Shown here in pieces: positions 9,324 through 18,210 of a DNA stretch of 48,533 nt. The notes beneath the pieces were generated by a model. That model saw only the letters and a program-made list of their open reading frames with translations, ran no database searches and was not told the DNA's origin. How positions within the stretch are numbered: position 1 is the first letter of the stretch; each line of letters begins with the position of its first letter. A program made the translations under genes and the position numbers. The DNA is from Proteus sp. FME41 (GTDB taxonomy: Bacteria; Pseudomonadota; Gammaproteobacteria; Enterobacterales; Enterobacteriaceae), in assembly GCF_014897315.1 (NCBI RefSeq), contig NZ_JABUYL010000024.1:1-48533 (forward strand), read 5' to 3'.

Positions 9324-9641
9324 TTATTTCGTAGCAGAAGCAACCGTTGGGCGACTTTCTTGGCTTTCTTGTTTTGTTTGGACACTTTCAAGGCGTTTAA
9401 TTTTACGTTTTGCGCGGCCTAATGACAAACGAGTACGTAAATAAAAAACACCACTGACAATCCAACCAAGGACAAAGCCAACACCAAACAGCGTAGCTAA
9501 TAAGGTAGAAATACGATATTCACCTTGTGCAATAAGGTAATTAAATGTGACTACCTGATCGTTATTTGCGCCTAAAGTCATGGCTATCACCACGATGGCA
9601 AAAACAAGAATAACCAAAATAAAAAGTAGGACTTTTTTCAC
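9324..9641 (-). CDS. lapA: LPS assembly protein A (LapA/YciS)
   Basis: 105 residues with two hydrophobic segments (about 4-22 and 40-68) and a basic C-terminal part RAKRKIKRLESV that looks like a short coiled coil. This matches LapA, the membrane partner of LapB. The start is a GTG at 9641, with AAGGA 7 bases upstream; the overlapping ATG is followed at once by a stop. In E. coli the lapAB transcript is heat-shock inducible. I could not make out a convincing sigma-32 promoter here. Confidence 0.93.
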   Translation of the reverse strand: MKKVLLFILVILVFAIVVIAMTLGANNDQVVTFNYLIAQGEYRISTLLATLFGVGFVLGWIVSGVFYLRTRLSLGRAKRKIKRLESVQTKQESQESRPTVASATK

Positions 9642-9800
9642 ATTATTTCCTTTTTTATTCTCTTTTCTTTAGTGGACAGATAAAGGTAGCATTTTCACTG
9701 CGCACAAAGAAAGTCATTTCTTAGAATCAACTGATTTTCGTATATTTTTTCACATAAAAACTGAAAAAGACATTCTATATCTCAAAAATAAGGGCTATCG

Positions 9801-10520
9801 TCAGGATTTGAGCCATAAACGCCGCTCAATGACCTTAAATGCACACCAAACCAGCACAGTACTAATAAGAATACCGACAATCACATCAGATGCCCAGTGC
9901 ATTCCCAACACAATACGCCCTGCCGTGACATCAATTCCCCATAATAACCCGAGTGTTGCTAAAAAATAATGACGACGCAACATAAAAAGGACAAAAACAA
10001 ACAAAGCCAGTGTTGCGGCAAATAAACTATGACCTGATGGAAAAGCATAACCCGTTTCTGCTTTCCAATGTTTAAGTTGCCATGCGGGGATCACAGGAGA
10101 ATTTGCTAATCCATCTTGTAACCTTTGTTCCCGTTCAGACCTTGAAACCTGATAGAAAGTATCCGGTGTAATGTGTAAATTTTCACTGACCCAAACCACA
10201 TAAGGACGAGGTTCTTTTACTGTATTTTTAACGACGACTTTAATTAACTGCCCGACAGCCAAAGTAACAACGATAATCAGAGCCAATTGAATAAAGTTAT
10301 TTCGTTTTAATTTAAGGACAAAAAAGAATAATGCTAACAATACAATGACCGTTAACGCTCCCCAAGGCTTTGCTGCGCTATCAGCTACCCACAATGTACT
10401 GATACCGCCTAAAGGGTGATCAGTAGGTCGCCATTGCCAGCCTAATATAAATACCGTCACGGGTGTAATTAAGAGCACTATACAGCCTAATAAAATTAAC
10501 TTTGTTATTTGCTTATCCAA
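9801..10520 (-). CDS. pgpB: Phosphatidylglycerophosphatase B, PAP2 family
   Basis: 239 residues, six likely membrane spans. It dephosphorylates phosphatidylglycerophosphate and undecaprenyl diphosphate at the inner membrane. The PAP2 motifs are K98-x6-R105-P106, PSGH at 161-164 (H164) and GR201-202 ... H208 ... D212. The third motif usually reads SR; here the serine is glycine. No ATG fits the start: the frame opens with TTG at 10520, about 7 bases after GGGGTG. Position next to ribA and lapA is the conserved order. E. coli PgpB is 254 residues. Confidence 0.9.
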   Translation of the reverse strand: MDKQITKLILLGCIVLLITPVTVFILGWQWRPTDHPLGGISTLWVADSAAKPWGALTVIVLLALFFFVLKLKRNNFIQLALIIVVTLAVGQLIKVVVKNTVKEPRPYVVWVSENLHITPDTFYQVSRSEREQRLQDGLANSPVIPAWQLKHWKAETGYAFPSGHSLFAATLALFVFVLFMLRRHYFLATLGLLWGIDVTAGRIVLGMHWASDVIVGILISTVLVWCAFKVIERRLWLKS

Positions 10521-10785
10521 TATTTCACCCCTTAATTAATACACGAAATACCTTTCGTTTACGTTTAAAGATTATCAGTATAAACGATGCAAGTTTAGCA
10601 AAAAATCATTATGCACTCTGGCTCAAAATCTGATAATTTGTGGAGGTGTGGTTTTATAAGTGTGTGTTATCCATTTCCTTGTCTATCAAACATGGAAGTA
10701 TTTCAGTGTTTTATTTCTCTTTGTTCTCATTATAAAGTGTATAGTATTGAACGAGAGTATCACCTGAAATTATGAGTCAAAAATA

Positions 10786-11385
10786 ATGAAATTAAGACGT
10801 ATCGCAGAAGCAAAACTACCGACGCCTTTTGGTGAGTTTTTAATGGTAGGTTTTGAAGAAATCGCAACAGGAAAAGATCATGTCGCCCTTATCTATGGCG
10901 ATATTTCAGGCTCAGAGCCTGTATTATCTCGAATCCATTCAGAATGCTTAACGGGTGACGCCCTGTTTAGTTTACGTTGTGACTGTGGTTTTCAACTTGA
11001 AGCCGCACTTTCGCAAATAAGCAAAATAGGTCGTGGTGTCTTGCTTTATCATCGCCAAGAAGGCCGTAACATTGGTTTGCTGAATAAAATACGAGCTTAT
11101 GCACTACAAGATAAAGGATTAGATACCGTTGAAGCTAATCTAGAATTAGGTTTTAAGGCTGATGAGCGTGATTTTACTCTTTGTGCTGATATGTATAACC
11201 TGTTGGGTGTTCATGAAGTTCGGTTATTAACCAATAATCCGAAAAAAATTGAGATCATGAAGGCAGCAGGTATCAATGTTATCGAACGCGTTCCTTTAAT
11301 TGTCGGACGTAACCCAAGCAATGCGCATTATCTTGATACTAAAGCGGATAAAATGGGGCATCTCTTATTTAAGAAAGCGCAGTAA
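10786..11385 (+). CDS. ribA: GTP cyclohydrolase II
   Basis: 199 residues, near the E. coli length (196). It converts GTP to 2,5-diamino-6-ribosylamino-pyrimidinone 5'-phosphate, the first committed step of riboflavin synthesis. The zinc ligands are C54, C65 and C67 in [17 protein letters not shown]. The GTP-binding segment [14 protein letters not shown] follows near residue 85, and LLTNNPKK near 145 is conserved. It is divergent from pgpB across a 265-base promoter region and has its own terminator. No FMN riboswitch is visible upstream. Confidence 0.97.
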   Translation: MKLRRIAEAKLPTPFGEFLMVGFEEIATGKDHVALIYGDISGSEPVLSRIHSECLTGDALFSLRCDCGFQLEAALSQISKIGRGVLLYHRQEGRNIGLLNKIRAYALQDKGLDTVEANLELGFKADERDFTLCADMYNLLGVHEVRLLTNNPKKIEIMKAAGINVIERVPLIVGRNPSNAHYLDTKADKMGHLLFKKAQ

Positions 11386-11416
11386 TAAAGCCGATAACAC
11401 AGCATTAATTATTTTC

Positions 11417-11447
11417 AAATCCGAGCCTAAATCACTCGGATTTTTTT
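11417..11447 (+). terminator. Terminator of ribA
   Basis: AAATCCGAG pairs with CTCGGATTT across a 9-base loop and runs into seven Ts, 32 bases after the ribA stop. Confidence 0.9.
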
Positions 11448-11638
11448 ATTAATCACTTTTAGCTTACCTCTTTGTTATATCACTATTTATTGTTTTTCTT
11501 CCTTTTATATTCAGCGTTTCTTTCCTCTTTTTTCACCATTAAATTATATCATGTGAATATTTATCATATGCGATTTCATTGACTATCTATCTGATTTTCA
11601 GTTATTTTTCAATAAATAAATTTTGATAGGAATACATT

Positions 11639-12454
11639 ATGCCATTGCATTTTTCTGGTAGGGCTTTCGGTGCACTTTTACTTATAAGTACATTATTAAC
11701 AGGCTGTGATAACAATGATAAAAGCGGTCATTCAATTAAGGTCGGAGTCATTAACGGTGCTGAACAAGATGTCGCAGAAATAGCGAAAAAAGTCGCAAAA
11801 GAAAAATATGGCTTAGAGGTTGAGTTGGTTGGTTTTAGTGGCTCATTATTGCCTAATGACCCAACTGCGAATAAAGAGTTAGATGCCAATGTCTTTCAGC
11901 ATCGTCCTTTTCTTGCGCAAGATAATCAATCTCGTGGTTATAATTTAGTGGCTGTGGGAAATACTTTTGTTTTCCCTATGGCGGGCTATTCAACAAAAAT
12001 TAAGCACCCTTCTGAGTTAAAGGCTGGCGATACTATTGCTGTTCCTAACGATCCCACCAATTTAGGTCGTGCTTTATTGTTATTACATAAAGAAAAACTG
12101 ATCACATTAAAACCTAATAGCGGCTTGCTACCCACAGCCCTCGATATTATTGATAATCCACTTACGTTGAAAATCATGGAGCTAGAAGGTGCGCAATTAC
12201 CCCGCGTTTTAAGCGATCCTAAAGTTACTGTTGCCATTATTAGCACGACCTATATTCAGCAAATAAATTTATCACCAATCAAAGACAGCATTTTTATTGA
12301 AGATAAAAACTCCCCTTACACCAATATTATTGTGGCAAGAGAAGATAATAAAGAATCTGATAATATTCGTGACTTTATTAAAGCCTATCAATCACCCGAA
12401 GTTGCTACTGCAGCTGAAACTATTTTTAACGGCGGAGCCATTCAAGGCTGGTAA
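11639..12454 (+). CDS. nlpA: NlpA/MetQ-family substrate-binding lipoprotein
   Basis: 271 residues. A lipoprotein signal ends in LLTGC with C23 as the lipidated residue. The next residue is aspartate, the inner-membrane retention signal, as in NlpA and MetQ. The body matches the MetQ/NlpA fold: KVGVINGAEQDVAEIAKKVA, ELDANVFQHRPFL, AVPNDPTNLGRALLLL. Family members bind methionine for the MetNI ABC transporter. No metN or metI is adjacent, so an orphan NlpA-type protein is the better label than MetQ. The gene is monocistronic between two terminators. I saw no clear MetJ box. Confidence 0.88.
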   Translation: MPLHFSGRAFGALLLISTLLTGCDNNDKSGHSIKVGVINGAEQDVAEIAKKVAKEKYGLEVELVGFSGSLLPNDPTANKELDANVFQHRPFLAQDNQSRGYNLVAVGNTFVFPMAGYSTKIKHPSELKAGDTIAVPNDPTNLGRALLLLHKEKLITLKPNSGLLPTALDIIDNPLTLKIMELEGAQLPRVLSDPKVTVAIISTTYIQQINLSPIKDSIFIEDKNSPYTNIIVAREDNKESDNIRDFIKAYQSPEVATAAETIFNGGAIQGW

Positions 12455-12477
12455 TAAGTTATACGTTATTACCAAAT

Positions 12478-12512
12478 AAAAACGCCCCATTTTTTTATAA
12501 TGAGGCGTTTAA
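12478..12512 (-). terminator. Bidirectional terminator between nlpA and acnA
   Basis: AAACGCC-CAT pairs with ATG-GGCGTTT around a T-rich loop. The T run is better on the minus strand (GCGTTTTTATTT), serving acnA, but it lies 24 bases after the nlpA stop too. Confidence 0.75.
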
Positions 12513-12533
12513 TTTACAACAGCAAAAATCTAA

Positions 12534-15206
12534 TTAAAGCATATTACGAATAACGTAATGCAATATGCCTCCGTGTTGGAAATAAGCCAGTTCAGTTTGC
12601 GTATCAATACGACAACGTGCCATCACCGTTTCACGGCGATTATCAGCGAACGTAATACTAACTTCGACATCTTGGCTCGGTGTTAATGCATTAAGTCCGG
12701 TAATTTCAATTTTCTCATCCCCTTTTAAACCTAATGTTTGACGTGTAACACCTTCAGGGAATTCTAACGGTAAAACGCCCATACCAATTAAATTAGAACG
12801 GTGAATACGCTCAAAAGATCCCGCAATAACAACACGTACACCTAATAAACGCGTTCCTTTTGCTGCCCAATCTCGACTAGAACCTGAACCATACTCACTC
12901 CCTGCTATAATCGCCAGTGGGGTGTTTTCTTGCTGATAACGCATCGCCGCATCATAAATGGCTAATGTTTCACCCGTTGGAATATGCTTGGTAAAACCGC
13001 CTTCAATTCCCGGTACCATTTCGTTACGAATACGGATATTGGCAAAGGTGCCTCGCATCATGACTTCATGGTTACCACGTCTAGAACCATAGGAGTTAAA
13101 GTCTTTTGGTTCGACTCCATGCTCACGTAAATAACGTCCTGCTGGACTATCGGCTTTAATATTACCCGCAGGTGAAATATGGTCGGTTGTCACCGAATCA
13201 CCTAATATTGCCAAAATACTGGCTTGGTGAATATCGTTAATCGGTGCGGGTGTTTTCGTCATACCATCAAAAAAAGGAGGACGACGAATATAAGTCGAAT
13301 CGGCTTGCCAAGTATAAACGGGTGTATTCTGTGTTTTTAGTGATTTCCACGTTTCATCACCTTCAAACACAGCGGAATACTCTTTATGGAACATCTCGGT
13401 TTTCACTTTCTCAACCGCTTCTGCAATGGCTTTACTGTCTGGCCAAATATCTTTTAAATAAACCGGATTACCTTGTTTATCTTCACCCAATGATGCTGTT
13501 GTTAAGTCAATATTCATATTCCCTGACAACGCATAAGCGACCACCAAAGGTGGTGATGCAAGCCAGTTGGTTTTGACTAAGGGGTGAATTCGGCCTTCAA
13601 AGTTACGGTTACCTGATAAAACAGCCGCAATAGTTAAGTCATTGTCTTTAATTGCACGTTCAATCGGCGCTAATAAAGGCCCTGAGTTACCAATACAAGT
13701 AGTACATCCATATCCCACCAGATTAAAACCTAGTTCATCTAAATAGGGGGTTAATCCCGCAAGATTAAGGTAGTCGGTCACCACTTTAGATCCTGGGGCT
13801 AATGAAGACTTCACCCAAGGTTTACGCTGTAATCCCTTTTCTACCGCATTTTTAGCCAGCAATCCCGCAGCCATTAAGACATTCGGGTTTGAAGTATTAG
13901 TACAAGATGTAATCGCCGCAATCACAACCGCACCATCCGTTAATTCAAATGCAGGATAATCATCAATTTTTACTTGAGGGGGCAGTGCCAAGGGTTTCTT
14001 ATTGGTTTCAAGTTCAACTGCCGCTTTAAATGCATTAGGAACACTTGGCAAATTAACTCTATCTTGAGGGCGTTTAGGCCCTGCAAGGCTTGCTTCTACT
14101 GTTCCCATGTCAAGTGATAAGGTTGAGGTGAAAATAGGTTCATCACCTGCATAGCGCCATAATCCTTGATCTTTACTATACGTTTCAACTAACGCAATTT
14201 CTTGCGCTTCACGCCCTGTTAAGCGCAAATAATCAAGCGTAATATCATCAATGGGGAAAAAACCACAGGTTGCCCCATATTCTGGTGACATATTGGCAAT
14301 GGTTGCACGATCGGCTAGCGGTAATGATGCTAAACCGTCACCATAAAACTCTACAAATTTACCCACCACACCATGGGCACGTAGCATTTGTGTGACGGTT
14401 AATACCAAATCAGTTGCAGTGATCCCTTCGCGCAATTTTCCTGTTAGTTTGAAACCAACAACATCAGGAATTAACATAGAGATTGGTTGGCCTAACATTG
14501 CTGCTTCAGCTTCAATACCTCCGACGCCCCAACCTAAAACACCTAAGCCGTTTATCATGGTGGTGTGCGAATCTGTTCCCACCAGCGTGTCAGGATAAGC
14601 AATGTACCGGCCATTTTTCTCTTCAGACCAAATCGCTTTACCTAAATATTCAAGATTAACTTGATGGCAAATTCCTGTACCGGGTGGCACGACACGAAAA
14701 CGTTCAAAGGATTGTTGACCCCAGCGTAAGAAAAGGTAGCGTTCATAGTTACGCGCCATTTCTATTTCAACATTTTCAGCAAAGGCGTTTTTACTGGCGT
14801 ATTCATCAACCATCACGGAATGGTCAATCACTAAATCGACAGGTGATAATGGATTCACTTTATCCACTTGCCCACCTAATGATTTCACCGCTTCACGCAT
14901 CGCAGCTAAATCAACAACAGCGGGCACACCTGTAAAATCTTGCATAAGCACCCTTGCAGGTCGATACGCAATTTCACGTGATGCATGTGCTGTTTTTTGC
15001 CACTCAACGAGTGCCTTAATATCCTCTTCAACAACAGTATCATTGTCGAGATACCGCACTAAGTTTTCTAACAGCACCTTCAGAGATTTGGGAAGACGAG
15101 TAATATCGCCTAATTGACGAGCAACTTCGGTAAGACGGTAATATTCATACTCACGAGATCCAACCAACAGCGTGGAATGGCTCTCTTTTTTCAAGCGTAA
15201 CGACAT
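12534..15206 (-). CDS. acnA: Aconitate hydratase A
   Basis: 890 residues, the length of E. coli AcnA (891). It interconverts citrate and isocitrate through a [4Fe-4S] cluster. The cluster ligands are C435 in SCTNTSNPNV and C501 and C504 in GCTTCIGNSGPL. The swivel domain near the C-terminus has GSEYGSGSSRDWAAKG. AGGAGG stands just before the ATG. In E. coli AcnA is the stress and stationary-phase enzyme. It is divergent from an unknown gene; E. coli has acnA directly beside cysB. Confidence 0.98.
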   Translation of the reverse strand: MSLRLKKESHSTLLVGSREYEYYRLTEVARQLGDITRLPKSLKVLLENLVRYLDNDTVVEEDIKALVEWQKTAHASREIAYRPARVLMQDFTGVPAVVDLAAMREAVKSLGGQVDKVNPLSPVDLVIDHSVMVDEYASKNAFAENVEIEMARNYERYLFLRWGQQSFERFRVVPPGTGICHQVNLEYLGKAIWSEEKNGRYIAYPDTLVGTDSHTTMINGLGVLGWGVGGIEAEAAMLGQPISMLIPDVVGFKLTGKLREGITATDLVLTVTQMLRAHGVVGKFVEFYGDGLASLPLADRATIANMSPEYGATCGFFPIDDITLDYLRLTGREAQEIALVETYSKDQGLWRYAGDEPIFTSTLSLDMGTVEASLAGPKRPQDRVNLPSVPNAFKAAVELETNKKPLALPPQVKIDDYPAFELTDGAVVIAAITSCTNTSNPNVLMAAGLLAKNAVEKGLQRKPWVKSSLAPGSKVVTDYLNLAGLTPYLDELGFNLVGYGCTTCIGNSGPLLAPIERAIKDNDLTIAAVLSGNRNFEGRIHPLVKTNWLASPPLVVAYALSGNMNIDLTTASLGEDKQGNPVYLKDIWPDSKAIAEAVEKVKTEMFHKEYSAVFEGDETWKSLKTQNTPVYTWQADSTYIRRPPFFDGMTKTPAPINDIHQASILAILGDSVTTDHISPAGNIKADSPAGRYLREHGVEPKDFNSYGSRRGNHEVMMRGTFANIRIRNEMVPGIEGGFTKHIPTGETLAIYDAAMRYQQENTPLAIIAGSEYGSGSSRDWAAKGTRLLGVRVVIAGSFERIHRSNLIGMGVLPLEFPEGVTRQTLGLKGDEKIEITGLNALTPSQDVEVSITFADNRRETVMARCRIDTQTELAYFQHGGILHYVIRNML

Positions 15207-15425
15207 AGCGCCTCCTTATTATTTTTATACTGACAGCATGTTTAAACTATCAAAATAGGTAAGGTTATTTATTAAACATATCATATAACGCCGAATTTCG
15301 CTTAAAGACCACACAATTTGTTAACGTAATGTTATGGGTGTCATAGTCTTAATAAATTTTAATCTCTCAATTTTTGTCTAAGAAGGATTTAATAGCTGGG
15401 GGATAACTGTGTAAGGATAATATCT

Positions 15426-16256
15426 ATGAATAATAAACAATCTGACTTACTTAATAACATTATGAACGCCGATCGCTATTTTTCTGAGCCGGTCATGCCG
15501 CCTTTTCCACAAGCTTTAACGGTAAATTCATTACTTTCTCAAAATATAAAAGACACAGAAGGATTAGTTCAATTTATTATTGCCTCTCCTAAACCTTTAA
15601 AGTCCATAGAAATAAACAAAATGGCACAACTTAAAAATATCCAAATGGGCCTTATTTCTATTATGGCAAACCACCTTTCCGCATTAAAAAAAGAGGATAA
15701 CGACGCCTATTATTGCCCTGAGCATTGGTTAAACACATTAAATCATCTTCCCCTTTTGGGACAAAACAAAGTCGAAACAAAAAAGCTTCATAAACAGACA
15801 TTTGATTTTTCTATTGCTCAAGCTTTTATTCAGTTGTTACTTGGCGCAACGATTAATACCACATCCCCCGCATTAAGCGAGTTTGTTGATTTTTTACGTA
15901 GCCAAGGGCAACAAATCGAAATTGGCTTACGCAAATCATTAGATAGCTATCAAACCATTACAATTGCAGGAGTCACAGAGATATTGAATCATAATAATCA
16001 CCTTATTTTTATCCCAAAATTAAAAATATTGAGCTTACGTTTTTCATATCAATCAGCAAAAATGTTACTTGCCAGTTGTATTGGCCGTAAATTCACGATT
16101 TCTTTAGAATACACCTCTATTACCTCTATTTTTGATGCTAGTGCACTGGATGAACCACTGATTAATCAGCAGTTTTATGATTTTTTAAATAAGTATCGTC
16201 AACTCAGTATTGCAAAATCTGATGCTTTTTTTAGTGGGGATTTTTATTTGAAGTGA
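15426..16256 (+). CDS. Protein of unknown function between acnA and cysB
   Basis: 276 residues, no signal peptide and no clear membrane span, so probably cytoplasmic. I recognise no domain. The N-terminal 40 residues are proline-rich (EPVMPPFPQAL); the middle is helical with leucine-rich stretches; the C-terminal 80 look mixed alpha/beta. It starts at an ATG 8 bases after AAGGAT. It is read opposite to acnA and converges on cysB, with a hairpin downstream. The gene interrupts an order that is acnA-cysB in E. coli, so it is lineage-specific or was lost there. Codon use looks like its neighbours'. Confidence 0.75.
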   Translation: MNNKQSDLLNNIMNADRYFSEPVMPPFPQALTVNSLLSQNIKDTEGLVQFIIASPKPLKSIEINKMAQLKNIQMGLISIMANHLSALKKEDNDAYYCPEHWLNTLNHLPLLGQNKVETKKLHKQTFDFSIAQAFIQLLLGATINTTSPALSEFVDFLRSQGQQIEIGLRKSLDSYQTITIAGVTEILNHNNHLIFIPKLKILSLRFSYQSAKMLLASCIGRKFTISLEYTSITSIFDASALDEPLINQQFYDFLNKYRQLSIAKSDAFFSGDFYLK

Positions 16257-16290
16257 AAAAGAACAATATGTTGGCTTTAGAATATGCTTG

Positions 16291-16312
16291 AAGGCGGGAA
16301 AACCCCGCCTTT
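16291..16312. terminator. GC-rich hairpin between convergent genes
   Basis: AAGGCGGG pairs with CCCGCCTT around AAAAC, immediately before the cysB stop. It sits where a shared terminator should be, but neither strand has a long T run, so function is uncertain. Confidence 0.5.
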
Positions 16313-16319
16313 CAGTATG

Positions 16320-17309
<990 letters not shown>

Positions 17310-17480
17310 TCAACAAAAGACTTATTATTCTGTTATTCTATTTATATTCATATAACTAAAAAGAATAATAAAGATGTAATATATAACCACTATATCACTT
17401 ATTTCATTTCGGTCTAACGTAATTCATAGGGTTATTTAGGTTTTGTTATATCTAATTGTTATAAGCTATACATTAAGTAT

Positions 17481-17506
17481 AAAAAAAGCTGACTTAAAGT
17501 CAGCTT
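17481..17506 (-). terminator. Terminator of sodC
   Basis: AAGCTGACT pairs with AGTCAGCTT around TAA; on the minus strand seven Ts follow. It lies 26 bases after the sodC stop and isolates sodC from cysB. Confidence 0.9.
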
Positions 17507-17532
17507 ATATTTAAGAATACTCTGGCATTACA

Positions 17533-18057
17533 TTATTTAATAACACCACATGCCATTCTTGCACCACCACCACCTAGGGCTTCTGGATTATCAGAATAGT
17601 TATCGCCACCAACATGAACCATAATCGCTTTATCCTTCACTTGCTCAAGCTTAGTGAGTTTAGGTGCTAATACGGCGTAATCAGCAATACCTTTATCGTT
17701 AACAACCAATCCTGGTAAGTCACCAAGATGTCCTTCTTTATTATAAGGCCCCAAGTGAACACCTTTATTTTCAGGATCTAAATGTCCACCCGCTTTTAAA
17801 GCAGGAACAGGTTTTCCCTCTTTTATATCAGGCTCACAAGAACCATTCGCATGAAGGTGAAAACCATGAACACCAGGCGTTAAACCTGTTAGTTTCGGCG
17901 TAAATAACAGCCCGTAGTCAGTTTCAGTGATAGTGACAACACCAATATCGTTGCCTGCACCGGTAGGAAGCGCTTCTTTTAACGTGACATCTAATGTTGC
18001 AGCACTTGCAACAGACGTAAAGAGTAAGCCAGATAGTAACCAAGGCGTCAGTTTCAT
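17533..18057 (-). CDS. sodC: Periplasmic Cu/Zn superoxide dismutase
   Basis: 174 residues with a signal peptide of about 19 (cleavage near VASA). It converts superoxide to peroxide and oxygen in the periplasm. Metal ligands are visible: H67 and H69 in GFHLHANG, H92, H101, H110, D113 and H148. C74 and C170 form the conserved disulfide. GGGGARMACG ends the protein. It is placed between topA and cysB, where E. coli has no sodC, and is bounded by terminators on both sides, so it is a single-gene unit. Confidence 0.97.
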   Translation of the reverse strand: MKLTPWLLSGLLFTSVASAATLDVTLKEALPTGAGNDIGVVTITETDYGLLFTPKLTGLTPGVHGFHLHANGSCEPDIKEGKPVPALKAGGHLDPENKGVHLGPYNKEGHLGDLPGLVVNDKGIADYAVLAPKLTKLEQVKDKAIMVHVGGDNYSDNPEALGGGGARMACGVIK

Positions 18058-18154
18058 AGTATCTCCGTCTTATTATTAACAAAGTAAAATATTAGACAAA
18101 TAGAAATTAACCATTAATACTGTTTCAATGTACGCTAATAGCATATCTTCTTGA

Positions 18155-18190
18155 TGCAAAAAAAGCGACTAACTCACATTAGTCGCTTTT
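18155..18190 (-). terminator. Terminator of topA
   Basis: A 12-base stem (AAAAGCGACTAA / TTAGTCGCTTTT) around CTCACA, followed on the minus strand by a T run. It starts 20 bases after the topA stop. Confidence 0.9.
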
Positions 18191-18210
18191 CTTATCACAC
18201 CATGTCAATG

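Noticed and set aside
9642-9800. Sigma-32 promoter for lapAB
   Set aside because: Searched for CTTGAAA with a CCCAT-type -10; no acceptable pair.
11560-11638. MetJ box upstream of nlpA
   Set aside because: GACTATCTATCTGAT only loosely resembles repeats of AGACGTCT; too weak to claim.
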